Positions 1 through 5,476 of a stretch of 7,371 nucleotides of DNA are shown in pieces (the stretch's first letter is position 1; every line of letters starts with the position of its first letter). The translations under genes were made by a program, and so were the position numbers. Below the pieces are notes generated by a model. It searched no databases, was not told the origin of the DNA, and worked only from the letters and a program-made list of their open reading frames with translations. This DNA is from CAZEQL01 sp964514415 (GTDB lineage Bacteria > Chloroflexota > Dehalococcoidia > GIF9 > AB-539-J10). The stretch covers positions 1 through 7,371 of the forward strand of contig CAZEQL010000050.1 of the NCBI GenBank assembly GCA_964514415.1. Reading direction: 5' to 3'.

Positions 1-61
1 CCTTATGCTCGCTAGGAAGAATTGCCTGACATGTCACCCATCTATCTGAACTAGCTCAGAC

Positions 62-745
62 TTATTGGTAGCTAGCTCTAGCGGCGTCGTGTAGAAACCA
101 ACCAATGAATATGAGCCACAGGCCATTGAACCATAGCTGCTGAGCAAACATAATAGCGATGCCACCAATGATAAATGCGTAAGCTATCCCCTGTCCTACC
201 TTACTGGCAACATTTGTTGCTTTGCGGTAATCGCCTGTTCTGTGCCATATAATAGCGCGAAATATTCTACCTCCGTCTAAAGGGAAGCCAGGAATCAAGT
301 TAAACACAGCTAAGGCCACATTTACTATAGCTAGCCACCACATAAAGGCAGCTAAAAGCCCATGCACTAGAAAATGTAATCCATAAAAAATGCCGGCCAT
401 AGCTAAGCTGGCCAGGGGTCCGACTACCGCTATTAAAAGTTCCGCCCTGGGGTGAGTTGCTTCCTTGGCTATCTGGGAAACACCGCCAAAGACAAAAAGA
501 GTGATCCCTTTAACGGGGATGCCGTTACGCATAGCAAGAATGCTGTGAGCCAGTTCATGGATGATTATAGAACCGAAGAAGAGAATACTGGTTAATATGC
601 TTAAACCTACTCGCTGTTCTATAGGATAATCACCAGAGAAGGAAAGCACTAGTGAAGCGGTTACCAAAACAAAGATGATAAACCATGTGTAATGGAGGCG
701 CAACGGAATGCCAAGGATTTTACCTAAACCTATACTATCCTTCAT
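62..745 (-). CDS. Site-2 protease family (M50) intramembrane zinc metalloprotease, CBS-less form
   Basis: The 227-residue protein is predicted to be a polytopic membrane metalloprotease that cleaves substrates within or next to the membrane. The zinc motif HELAH is at residues 63-67, inside a hydrophobic segment. The second M50 signature, NLIPGFPLDGG at 149-159, supplies the third ligand Asp157. An FGG turn lies at 86-88 and hydrophobic segments at about 19-36, 48-70, 103-128, 131-152 and 186-216. The SpoIVFB/Rv2869c-like subgroup often carries C-terminal CBS domains (about 370 aa in total). This one stops at TAA just after the membrane core, and another in-frame TGA follows two codons later, so it is either a natural short form or has lost its tail. 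The ATG lies 2 nt after the speB stop, with TAAGG just before it, which suggests translational coupling. It is last in the visible operon, and its substrate is unknown. Confidence 0.9.
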   Translation of the reverse strand: MKDSIGLGKILGIPLRLHYTWFIIFVLVTASLVLSFSGDYPIEQRVGLSILTSILFFGSIIIHELAHSILAMRNGIPVKGITLFVFGGVSQIAKEATHPRAELLIAVVGPLASLAMAGIFYGLHFLVHGLLAAFMWWLAIVNVALAVFNLIPGFPLDGGRIFRAIIWHRTGDYRKATNVASKVGQGIAYAFIIGGIAIMFAQQLWFNGLWLIFIGWFLHDAARASYQ

Positions 746-747
746 CC

Positions 748-1665
748 TTACTCTTGCGGTATAGCATAGCCAATGAGCTTGTAAGCTAGTTTAGCCAACA
801 AAAAAGCACAGGAAGATGGGCCTTCTCGAGGACAGAATTCCATTAAATCAAAGCCAACTATATGCCTATGAAGAGCTACTGATTTTATGATGTCCAAGAT
901 CTGTTGCCATTGCATACCACCAGGTTCGGGAGTACCTACTGCGGGCACAATTGAAGGGTCTAAAACATCCACATCTATGGTGACATAAAGCTCTTGGCTG
1001 AGCGAGTTTACTATCTGGTCAGTAGAAATTGTATTTGAGGTTAAATCAGACATATAGAATGGCGTCAGCTTGTTCTGGTTTAAAAACTGTTTCTCTTCCC
1101 AGCTAAGGCTGCGAACTCCCACCTGAACAATAGGGCAAAGCTCGAAAACGCGACGCATAACACAAGCCTGGCCGTATCTTGTTCCCAGGTAATTATCTCG
1201 AAGGTCAGCATGAGCGTCTAATTGTAATACAGAAAGTTTAGGGAATACTTCCTTAAAAGCTTGAACCGTTCCAAGGCTAAGTGAATGTTCGCCACCTAAC
1301 ATCACCACAAACTTCTCTTTCTGTATTAATTCTTTAGTTACTTGATAAACCCTGTGAATCATATCTTCAGGGCTGCTCAACACTGGCTCTACCTGAGGTA
1401 AGGTATGAATACCAACTTTGTATGTCTCTCGGTCTAGTTCTAAATCATAAAGCTCTAGATATTGAGAGGCATCGATGATAGCTTGGGGGCCTTCGCGGGT
1501 TCCACTTCGCCACTCTGTAGTGCTGTCGTAAGGGACGGGCAGGATTACAGCCTTGGCTTGTTGCAAATTTGAATAGGGCGGCGCTAATCCAGCAAATACC
1601 CGAGGGGGCAGGAAAGGTTCCCCTTCACCTCGTTCAGGGTCAGGGTGATAACTGTGGTTCCTCAT
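748..1665 (-). CDS. speB: Agmatinase (ureohydrolase family)
   Basis: Predicted cytoplasmic Mn-dependent hydrolase converting agmatine to putrescine and urea. The 305-residue length is normal for the family. Metal-binding motifs are all present: GGEHS at 124-128 (His127), DAHAD at 150-154, and DVD at 231-233 followed by LDPS and GTPEPGG (244-250). The GVRS motif at 183-186 and Glu276 in GFDLMEF also fit agmatinases. The ATG lies 26 nt inside the end of speD and has no clear Shine-Dalgarno sequence, so it probably relies on coupling. Residues 7-18 (HPDPERGEGEPF) are encoded by a dispersed repeat, and recognisable family sequence begins around FLPP at 18-21. Pairing with speD supports a polyamine role over arginase or guanidinobutyrase, although substrate cannot be read from sequence alone. 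No speA or speE is in the window. Confidence 0.91.
   Translation of the reverse strand: MRNHSYHPDPERGEGEPFLPPRVFAGLAPPYSNLQQAKAVILPVPYDSTTEWRSGTREGPQAIIDASQYLELYDLELDRETYKVGIHTLPQVEPVLSSPEDMIHRVYQVTKELIQKEKFVVMLGGEHSLSLGTVQAFKEVFPKLSVLQLDAHADLRDNYLGTRYGQACVMRRVFELCPIVQVGVRSLSWEEKQFLNQNKLTPFYMSDLTSNTISTDQIVNSLSQELYVTIDVDVLDPSIVPAVGTPEPGGMQWQQILDIIKSVALHRHIVGFDLMEFCPREGPSSCAFLLAKLAYKLIGYAIPQE
1614..1648. repeat. Dispersed palindromic-type repeat at the speD/speB junction
   Basis: Read on the plus strand it runs TTCCCCTTC, then TCGTTCAGGGTCAGGGTGA. It resembles the repeats at 5064-5099 and 6334-6360 (shared layout CTTCG / TTGCTCAGG or TTCAGGGTCAG / a final TGA or CGA). It also shares TTCCCCTTC with position 5037-5045. 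It encodes SpeB residues of about 6-18 and, in another frame, the last three SpeD codons and the stop. Assignment to the family rests on pattern similarity judged by eye. Confidence 0.6.
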
Positions 1666-2044
1666 GATAAATAAATTGTTGGGGACTAACCGCTACAGGT
1701 TCTGATTGCGACCATTCTCTGTCAATTAAGTAAGTCCGCGATTTAATTAGCTGGAATCCGTCTTGAAAATCCTTGATTGCTTTCTCAGCATCAAAATCTT
1801 TGCAAGAAAAAACATCTATATTGACATAATTACGCTCAGCAAAAGTATGAATGCTGATATGGCTTTCGGCAATGAAAACAAACCCCGATATTCCACAATC
1901 CTCCCCTGTATATCTCAGGACATATGGTGGTGAAATCCTGGTCATGCCGATTCTGGAAGGGTAGCTTTCTAGCCAGTTATGAAGATAATCTTTATCCTGG
2001 AGAATTTTCTGATTATTGGAATAGCCATCAATAATTAAGTGCAT
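1640..2044 (-). CDS. speD: S-adenosylmethionine decarboxylase proenzyme (pyruvoyl-dependent, prokaryotic small class)
   Basis: The enzyme makes decarboxylated AdoMet, the aminopropyl donor for spermidine synthesis. The 134-residue protein matches the small class of B. subtilis and Thermotoga (about 125-130 aa). The self-cleavage site is clear: ESHISIHTF, with cleavage expected between Glu60 and Ser61 and Ser61 becoming the pyruvoyl group. His66 and Cys81 (in DVFSC) correspond to the conserved processing and catalytic His and Cys. The HLIIDGY start and the PPYVLRY segment fit a subgroup seen in deltaproteobacteria and Dehalococcoidia (from memory, not searched). A strong GAGGAGG Shine-Dalgarno begins in the thiC stop codon and sits 6 nt before the ATG, fixing the start. 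The last 8 codons overlap speB and are partly repeat-derived. Confidence 0.95.
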   Translation of the reverse strand: MHLIIDGYSNNQKILQDKDYLHNWLESYPSRIGMTRISPPYVLRYTGEDCGISGFVFIAESHISIHTFAERNYVNIDVFSCKDFDAEKAIKDFQDGFQLIKSRTYLIDREWSQSEPVAVSPQQFIYHEEPQLSP

Positions 2045-2056
2045 TGGGTTTCCTCC

Positions 2057-3352
2057 TCAAGGCTTACTTGTTGAGTTACGTAGATAATTATCCACTATTG
2101 CCATGGCACAATACTTGCCACACATGCTGCAGGTTGCCCCAGTAGTGGGAAGTTTGCTATGAATTCGTTGCGCGTGTTCTGGATCTAAAGATAATTTAGC
2201 TTGAGTCTCCCAATCAAGGGCTTTGCGAGCCCTGGCCATTTTTTCATCCCGTTCCCTGGCGCCCTTTACACCCTTAACAATATCACCGGCGTGAGCGGCT
2301 ATGCGGGAGGCGATTACTCCTTCTTTTACATCCTCCACATCAGGAAGAGAAAGGTGCTCTGAGGGGGTAACATAGCATAAGAAATCTGCACCGGCGGCGG
2401 CAGCAATAGCGCCCCCGATGGCGCCAGTGATGTGGTCATAGCCAGCCCCTATATCAGTCACCAAAGGCCCCAGGACGTAGAAAGGCGCTCCATGGCAAAG
2501 ACTCTTCTCTAATTGGACGTTGTTAGCTACCTGATCTAGTGGCAAATGCCCAGGCCCTTCCACCATAGTCTGGATGCCAGCTTCCATGGCACGCTTTACC
2601 AACTCACCAAGGATAATTAACTCTTCAACCTGAGCTCTGTCGGTGGCATCGGCGAGACATCCTGGACGCAAGCCATCACCTAAACTCAAGGCGAAATCAT
2701 ATTTATGAGCCAGGTCTAACAAATCATCATAATATTGATATAGGGGATTTTCCTTCTCGTTGTGTAGCATCCAGGCAGTAATAAAGGCACCTCCTCGGGA
2801 GACTATATCAGTTATTCTACCCTGGTTGCGCAGCTTTGCTATTGATGCTTGAGTCACCCCGCAGTGGAGGGTCATAAAATCAACGCCGTCTTTGGCTTGC
2901 TCTTCGATTACGGCGAAAATATCATCAGCGGTCATATTTACAATGGCCCCATGCTTATCAATAGCTTCAATACCTGCTTGATAGATGGGCACAGTTCCTA
3001 TGGGTAGGGGGCTAGCACTGAGGATAGCCCTCCTGATAGCGGGAATATTTCCCCCTGTGCTCAAATCCATGACTGTATCACTGCCATAGGCGATAGCAGC
3101 CTGTAATTTTCTAAGTTCTGTGTCTATGTCAAAAGAGTCAGAGGATGTACCTATGTTAGCGTTGACCTTGGTACTTAGTCCTTTACCTATGCCACAGGGA
3201 ACCAGATTTGTATGATTAGCGTTGGTTGGAATTATAATTTCACCTTTACTCAAGCCTTGTAAGACGAAATCTATCTCTACTCTTTCCTTTTCAGCTACAT
3301 ATTTCACCTGGGGTGAAACAGTTCCCCTTCGGGCTAGCTCCAATTGAGTCAT
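2057..3352 (-). CDS. thiC: Phosphomethylpyrimidine synthase (radical SAM, 4Fe-4S), short form
   Basis: The protein converts aminoimidazole ribotide to HMP phosphate, the pyrimidine part of thiamine. It is a cytoplasmic iron-sulfur enzyme using S-adenosylmethionine. At 431 residues it belongs to the short form, which lacks the N-terminal domain of the E. coli-type enzyme (about 630 aa). Family motifs run in order: NANIGTS (64-70), MDLSTGG (95-101), GTVPIYQA (119-126), TLHCGV (161-166), SLGDGLRPG (223-231), EGPGH (265-269), GPLVTDIGAGYDH (295-307) and YVTPSEHL (327-334). The C-terminal cluster motif is C408-x2-C411-x3-C415, one residue tighter than the CX2CX4C of long ThiC. The ATG is preceded by AAGGAG at an 11-nt spacing. 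First gene of the visible operon. BzaF-like 5-hydroxybenzimidazole synthase is a related alternative, but no cobamide genes are nearby. Confidence 0.93.
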   Translation of the reverse strand: MTQLELARRGTVSPQVKYVAEKERVEIDFVLQGLSKGEIIIPTNANHTNLVPCGIGKGLSTKVNANIGTSSDSFDIDTELRKLQAAIAYGSDTVMDLSTGGNIPAIRRAILSASPLPIGTVPIYQAGIEAIDKHGAIVNMTADDIFAVIEEQAKDGVDFMTLHCGVTQASIAKLRNQGRITDIVSRGGAFITAWMLHNEKENPLYQYYDDLLDLAHKYDFALSLGDGLRPGCLADATDRAQVEELIILGELVKRAMEAGIQTMVEGPGHLPLDQVANNVQLEKSLCHGAPFYVLGPLVTDIGAGYDHITGAIGGAIAAAAGADFLCYVTPSEHLSLPDVEDVKEGVIASRIAAHAGDIVKGVKGARERDEKMARARKALDWETQAKLSLDPEHAQRIHSKLPTTGATCSMCGKYCAMAIVDNYLRNSTSKP

Positions 3353-3378
3353 TTTTCTACAAACTCCTTGAAATGTAA

Positions 3379-3407
3379 ATTTTGAAGTATTTAGCTAAGA
3401 AAGTCAA
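3379..3407 (-). promoter_or_regulatory. Putative sigma-70-type promoter of the thiC operon
   Basis: On the minus strand a TTGACT -35 (3402-3407) is separated by 17 nt from a CAAAAT -10 (3379-3384). Start of transcription would be near 3372, leaving a leader of about 20 nt that contains the AAGGAG at 3364-3369. Such a short leader leaves no room for a TPP riboswitch. The -10 is weak (4 of 6), so this is a prediction only. Confidence 0.45.
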
Positions 3408-3421
3408 AGATTGAAATCTTT
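3406..3421. promoter_or_regulatory. 16-bp palindrome in the thiC / carbonic anhydrase divergent region (possible operator)
   Basis: AAAGATT and AATCTTT form perfect 7-bp arms around a 2-nt GA centre. The site overlaps the outer edge of the predicted thiC -35 and the possible -35 of the plus-strand gene, so a bound protein could affect both directions. The regulator is unknown. It could also be chance in AT-rich DNA. Confidence 0.35.
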
Positions 3422-3440
3422 AGCGTTCGAGGTGTACCAT
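3411..3440 (+). promoter_or_regulatory. Possible promoter of the gamma-carbonic-anhydrase-like gene
   Basis: TTGAAA (3411-3416) and TACCAT (3435-3440) are spaced by 18 nt and match 5 of 6 and 4 of 6 consensus positions. The implied leader is only about 13 nt and contains GGGAGG (3450-3455), which is unusually close. Weak prediction. Confidence 0.25.
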
Positions 3441-3459
3441 AACTCACCCGGGAGGCAAC

Positions 3460-3981
3460 ATGATTAGAAGTTTTAATGGCAAGACGCCAAAAATAGCTGA
3501 ATCCGCTTTTATCAGTGAAGCGGCCTATATTGTTGGTGATGTAGAAATTGGTGAGAATTCCAGTGTATGGCCTGGTGCAGTAATCAGAGGCGATTTTGGT
3601 AAGATAAAAATTGGCAGGAATACCGCCGTGGAAGACAACTGTGTTATCCATTCGGGGTCGCCCTCTGGCATCGGAGACGTTGTCATTGGGAACAACGTGC
3701 AAATCGGTCATGGTGCTGTCCTTAATTGCCATAAAATTGGAAATAACGTTCTCATGGGTATGAACTCAACCGCTCTCCATGATGTAGAAATTGGTGATTT
3801 TTGTGTAATTGGCGCTGGCTGTTTAGTGGGGCAGGGAATGAAAATTCCAGGCAGGTCATTTGTTGCCGGTGTTCCTGGAAAAATCCGAGGTGAAGCTTCA
3901 CCACAGCAACTATGGTGGGTGCAGGGTGGTCCGGAGACTTATGCTAAGTTAGCCCAGCAGTATAAAGAGCAAGGGCTCTAG
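3460..3981 (+). CDS. Gamma-carbonic-anhydrase-family hexapeptide-repeat protein
   Basis: The 173-residue protein is a left-handed parallel beta-helix built from hexapeptide repeats (for example VEIGEN, IKIGRN, VVIGNN, HKIGNN, VEIGDF), followed by a C-terminal helix (about 146-172). Members of this family form trimers with zinc at subunit interfaces, and some are active carbonic anhydrases (Cam of Methanosarcina). The first two ligand positions are present: His64 in CVIHSG and His84 in IGHGA. The third ligand normally lies five residues after the second. Here it is Asn89, with a His at 91 instead, so hydratase activity is doubtful. The start is fixed by GGGAGG 4 nt before the ATG. It is transcribed away from thiC and appears monocistronic. 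Family membership is secure; the reaction is not. Confidence 0.92.
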   Translation: MIRSFNGKTPKIAESAFISEAAYIVGDVEIGENSSVWPGAVIRGDFGKIKIGRNTAVEDNCVIHSGSPSGIGDVVIGNNVQIGHGAVLNCHKIGNNVLMGMNSTALHDVEIGDFCVIGAGCLVGQGMKIPGRSFVAGVPGKIRGEASPQQLWWVQGGPETYAKLAQQYKEQGL

Positions 3982-4031
3982 CAAGCATTGAGCCTTGGCA
4001 TGAAAATAGAATGCCTCTGACAGCTAAAAGC

Positions 4032-4571
4032 CTATCTTTGTGTTCTACGACGCCTCCAAATTGTGGTCGCACCAGCCATAATCGCTACAATCAAGGCAAG
4101 CCAGGGTGCCAAAATAGCCAGCTCGTTCACGGGATAAGCTTCACCACTACCGGTGGAGGCTGGTATAAAAATAAATGCCCATTCCTTGCAGTTCCTCCAT
4201 AGACCCCATCGCCTGTACCCGGGGTAAGTGAGTAGATATCACCTTCACCTGACACTGCCTTACCCAAGTCCGAAAGGGTGCCAGTAAAAGGGCCTGCTGG
4301 CGGGTTATAATAGAAAAAGTGGCCCCCATGTCCACTCCTATATGTTCCTTTGGTTCCATCGTATATCGTACCGTCTACTCCCGTGGTCAAGCTTGCTATA
4401 TCGGTTTCTCCCGAAACGGCGATACCCAAATCAACAAATCACGGACTAGTGGGATCATAGTAAGACAATTTACCTCAAGCCTGCCGCCGCATTGGCTCCC
4501 ATTACCGGAACAAAAATGAGGAGTGCGATTATCATCGTCAATATTATGTAGCTCATTCTTTTGGTTGTCAT
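4032..4571 (-). pseudogene. Disrupted gene for a secreted, membrane-anchored propeller-repeat protein
   Basis: An ATG at 4571 with AGAGG 5 nt upstream begins a clear signal peptide (MTTKRMSY, a hydrophobic core, then GANAAAG), but the frame ends at TAA 4470-4472. The next frame continues with KLSYYDPTSP, a TGA at 4439-4441, then FVDLGIAVSGETD. Two tandem units of about 50 residues follow (AVSGETDIASLTTG...HFFYYNP and AVSGEGDIYSLTPG...HLFLYQP). Near 4150-4165 the frame must shift back to read EAYPVNELAILAP, a hydrophobic helix, and IWRRRRTQR before TAG at 4032-4034. The two shifts cancel: the ATG and final TAG share one frame across 540 nt. The repeats resemble beta-propeller/kelch-like units, but two are too few for a closed propeller. 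Sequencing error is a possible alternative for the indels. Function unknown. Confidence 0.75.
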
Positions 4572-4620
4572 TTTTGCCTCTTTTATCTTTATAACTATCT
4601 GCAGGTCATTATGACTTCCT

Positions 4621-4833
4621 TTATAGGTCGGCATCTTCAACCTTCAGGATTATTTTATCGCCGATTTTCTCTATTTTGTCCAGGGCGATATGATATTTCT
4701 TAACCAGCCCTGCCTTTACCACGATATGGTTGATAATTCCTTGTTGCATATCGAAATCCATATCAACCACCTTGCCTATCTTGTTGGCGCTTACATCCAG
4801 AACTTCTCTATTGAACAGCTCTTTAGTATTCAT
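4621..4833 (-). CDS. PRC-barrel domain protein
   Basis: A 70-residue protein consisting of one PRC-barrel domain. The start LFNREVLDVSANKIGKVVDMDFD, the middle IINHIVVKAGLVKKYHIALDKIEKIG and the end IILKVED match the beta-barrel fold also found in photosynthetic reaction-centre H subunit and RimM. Stand-alone short members are common in archaea and anaerobic bacteria; their role is generally unknown and may involve protein or RNA contacts. There is no signal peptide or membrane segment, so it is probably cytoplasmic. The start is well supported by AAAGGAGG 5 nt before the ATG. The broken propeller-repeat gene lies 49 nt downstream on the same strand and may be on the same transcript. Composition is like that of its neighbours. 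Confidence 0.9.
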   Translation of the reverse strand: MNTKELFNREVLDVSANKIGKVVDMDFDMQQGIINHIVVKAGLVKKYHIALDKIEKIGDKIILKVEDADL

Positions 4834-4893
4834 GCAAACCTCCTTTGCGACACAAATAAATATTGCCAGTGTGGACTTCCGTACCCCGGCTAT

Positions 4894-4922
4894 ATAATAG
4901 TCTTTTTCGAGGTGGCTCGCAA
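4894..4922 (-). promoter_or_regulatory. Putative promoter of the PRC-barrel gene
   Basis: On the minus strand TTGCGA (4917-4922) and TATTAT (4894-4899) are separated by exactly 17 nt, matching 4 of 6 and 5 of 6 consensus positions. The leader would be about 55 nt. The -35 falls in GCTCGCAATGG, which looks like the end of a dispersed repeat, so the repeat may have contributed the promoter. Confidence 0.4.
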
Positions 4923-4972
4923 TGGATATGAGGAAATCTCAATCCGTGGATTCGGCGAGCGAATACCACGCC

Positions 4973-5009
4973 TGTCATTGCGAGGAGCCGCAGGCGACGT
5001 GGCAATCTC
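4973..5009 (-). repeat. Dispersed repeat copy, inverted orientation
   Basis: Begins TGTCATTGCGAGGAGCCG and ends GACGTGGCAATCTC. On the minus strand this reads GAGATTGCCACGTC ... CTCGCAATGACA, i.e. the same start (GAGATTGC) and end (CGCAATGA) as the plus-strand copy at 5157-5183. It therefore faces the opposite way to its neighbours. Confidence 0.75.
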
Positions 5010-5063
5010 CCGTATATGGAGGTGCGATTGTTTTGCTTCCCCTTCGCGGAGTTTACCCTGAGT

Positions 5064-5099
5064 GAGATTCTTCGGTCGCTTTGCTCCCTCAGAATGACA
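5064..5099 (+). repeat. Dispersed repeat copy (GAGATTCTTCGG ... CTCAGAATGACA)
   Basis: A variant of the same family with GAGATTCTTCG at the left and CTCAGAATGACA at the right. It is followed by degraded right-hand ends CTCAGAATGACGGG (5112-5125) and GCAGGATGACA (5137-5147). A partial left end (GATTGTTTTGCTTCCCCTTC) lies at 5026-5045. Confidence 0.7.
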
Positions 5100-5156
5100 A
5101 AAAGCGAAGGGCTCAGAATGACGGGAAATGAAGGACGCAGGATGACATTCTGCGCT

Positions 5157-5183
5157 GAGATTGCTTCACTTCGTTCGCAATGA
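5157..5183 (+). repeat. Dispersed repeat copy matching the insert in argS
   Basis: GAGATTGCTTC, then ACTTCGTT, then CGCAATGA. It aligns with 6465-6493 inside argS: identical in the first 11 bases and in the last GCAATGA, with a 2-nt length difference in the middle. A further right-end fragment, CTCGCAATGACAGA, is at 5193-5206. Confidence 0.75.
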
Positions 5184-5239
5184 TAGGGGAAACTCGCAAT
5201 GACAGATGAGGGCATAAGATTGCTACGCTTTCATACATT

Positions 5240-5260
5240 GGTCGGGGACAAGCCCCGACC
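5240..5260. repeat. GC-rich hairpin repeat (GGTCGGGG / CCCCGACC)
   Basis: Perfect 8-bp arms flank a 5-nt loop (ACAAG), followed by CTAC. It differs in sequence and GC content from its AT-rich surroundings. It could fold in RNA, but no T-tract follows on either strand, so it is called a dispersed hairpin element rather than a terminator. Confidence 0.65.
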
Positions 5261-5349
5261 CTACAGACAAGAGAAATCTTAAGCACGAAATACGAAATAC
5301 TAAGCAATATCGAAGCACTAGTGACAAAAATTCAAAACAATATGATAAT

Positions 5350-5400
5350 GTAGTTGCCCAATTTATTGGGCAATAAGAGCCTGATGAATCAGGCAACTAC
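5350..5400. repeat. Branched palindrome (outer stem plus two hairpin arms)
   Basis: GTAGTTGCC (5350-5358) and GGCAACTAC (5392-5400) form a perfect 9-bp outer stem. Inside lie two hairpins: TTGCCCAAT/ATTGGGCAA (5354-5373, sharing bases with the outer stem) and GCCTGAT/ATCAGGC (5379-5394). Together they could form a three-way junction. The right arm is part of the 48-bp repeat that recurs at the window end. Confidence 0.75.
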
Positions 5401-5424
5401 AGCAGAGAAAACAAAGTGAGTTTT
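5377..5424 (+). repeat. 48-bp repeat, left copy (inverted relative to the copy at 7324-7371)
   Basis: The first 33 bases are identical to the reverse complement of the right window end, and the next 15 contain two mismatches (46 of 48 matching overall). It begins GAGCCTGATGAATCAGGC and ends GTGAGTTTT. It lies about 50 bp past the argS stop. Confidence 0.9.
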
Positions 5425-5476
5425 AGTTGATGTTTTATGTGGAAATACACTATTTATAGTCTCTAGCTAAAGCGCA

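Larger units (their letters stand above)
4834..5476. other. 643-bp gene-free region made of dispersed repeats and AT-rich DNA
   Basis: No credible gene lies between the PRC-barrel gene and argS. The left part (about 4905-5275) is a mosaic of repeat copies in both orientations, whose translations give characteristic spurious peptides such as HCERSEAIS and RLLAMT. The right part (about 5276-5476) is AT-rich, with a short tandem ACGAAAT x2 at 5285-5298 and a branched palindrome at 5350-5400. ACTATTTATAGT at 5449-5460 is a small palindrome just past the argS stop. No T-tract terminator for argS was seen. Confidence 0.8.

Noticed and set aside
3391..3732. Minus-strand frame of 113 codons opposite the carbonic-anhydrase-like gene
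   Set aside because: Antisense shadow of a clear gene; no domain or ribosome site.
3997..4015. Hairpin GGCAT / ATGCC after the carbonic-anhydrase-like gene as a terminator
   Set aside because: Only 5 bp with a 9-nt AT-rich loop and no T-tract on either strand.
4439..4441. In-frame TGA as recoding (Gly, Trp or selenocysteine)
   Set aside because: speD, thiC and argS end with TGA, no SECIS-like structure is evident, and the same gene also carries frameshifts.
4893..4898. Perfect TATAAT on the plus strand as a promoter
   Set aside because: No -35-like sequence at suitable spacing and no gene downstream on that strand; the minus-strand reading fits better.
5064..5206. Repeats as a CRISPR array
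   Set aside because: Units differ in length, orientation and spacing; there are no uniform spacers and no cas genes.
4823..5307. Minus-strand open frames of 130 and 64 codons and a plus-strand frame at 4690-5061
   Set aside because: They read through the dispersed repeats, giving the typical spurious peptides (HCERSEAIS, RLLAMT), and lack a supported start or a protein family.
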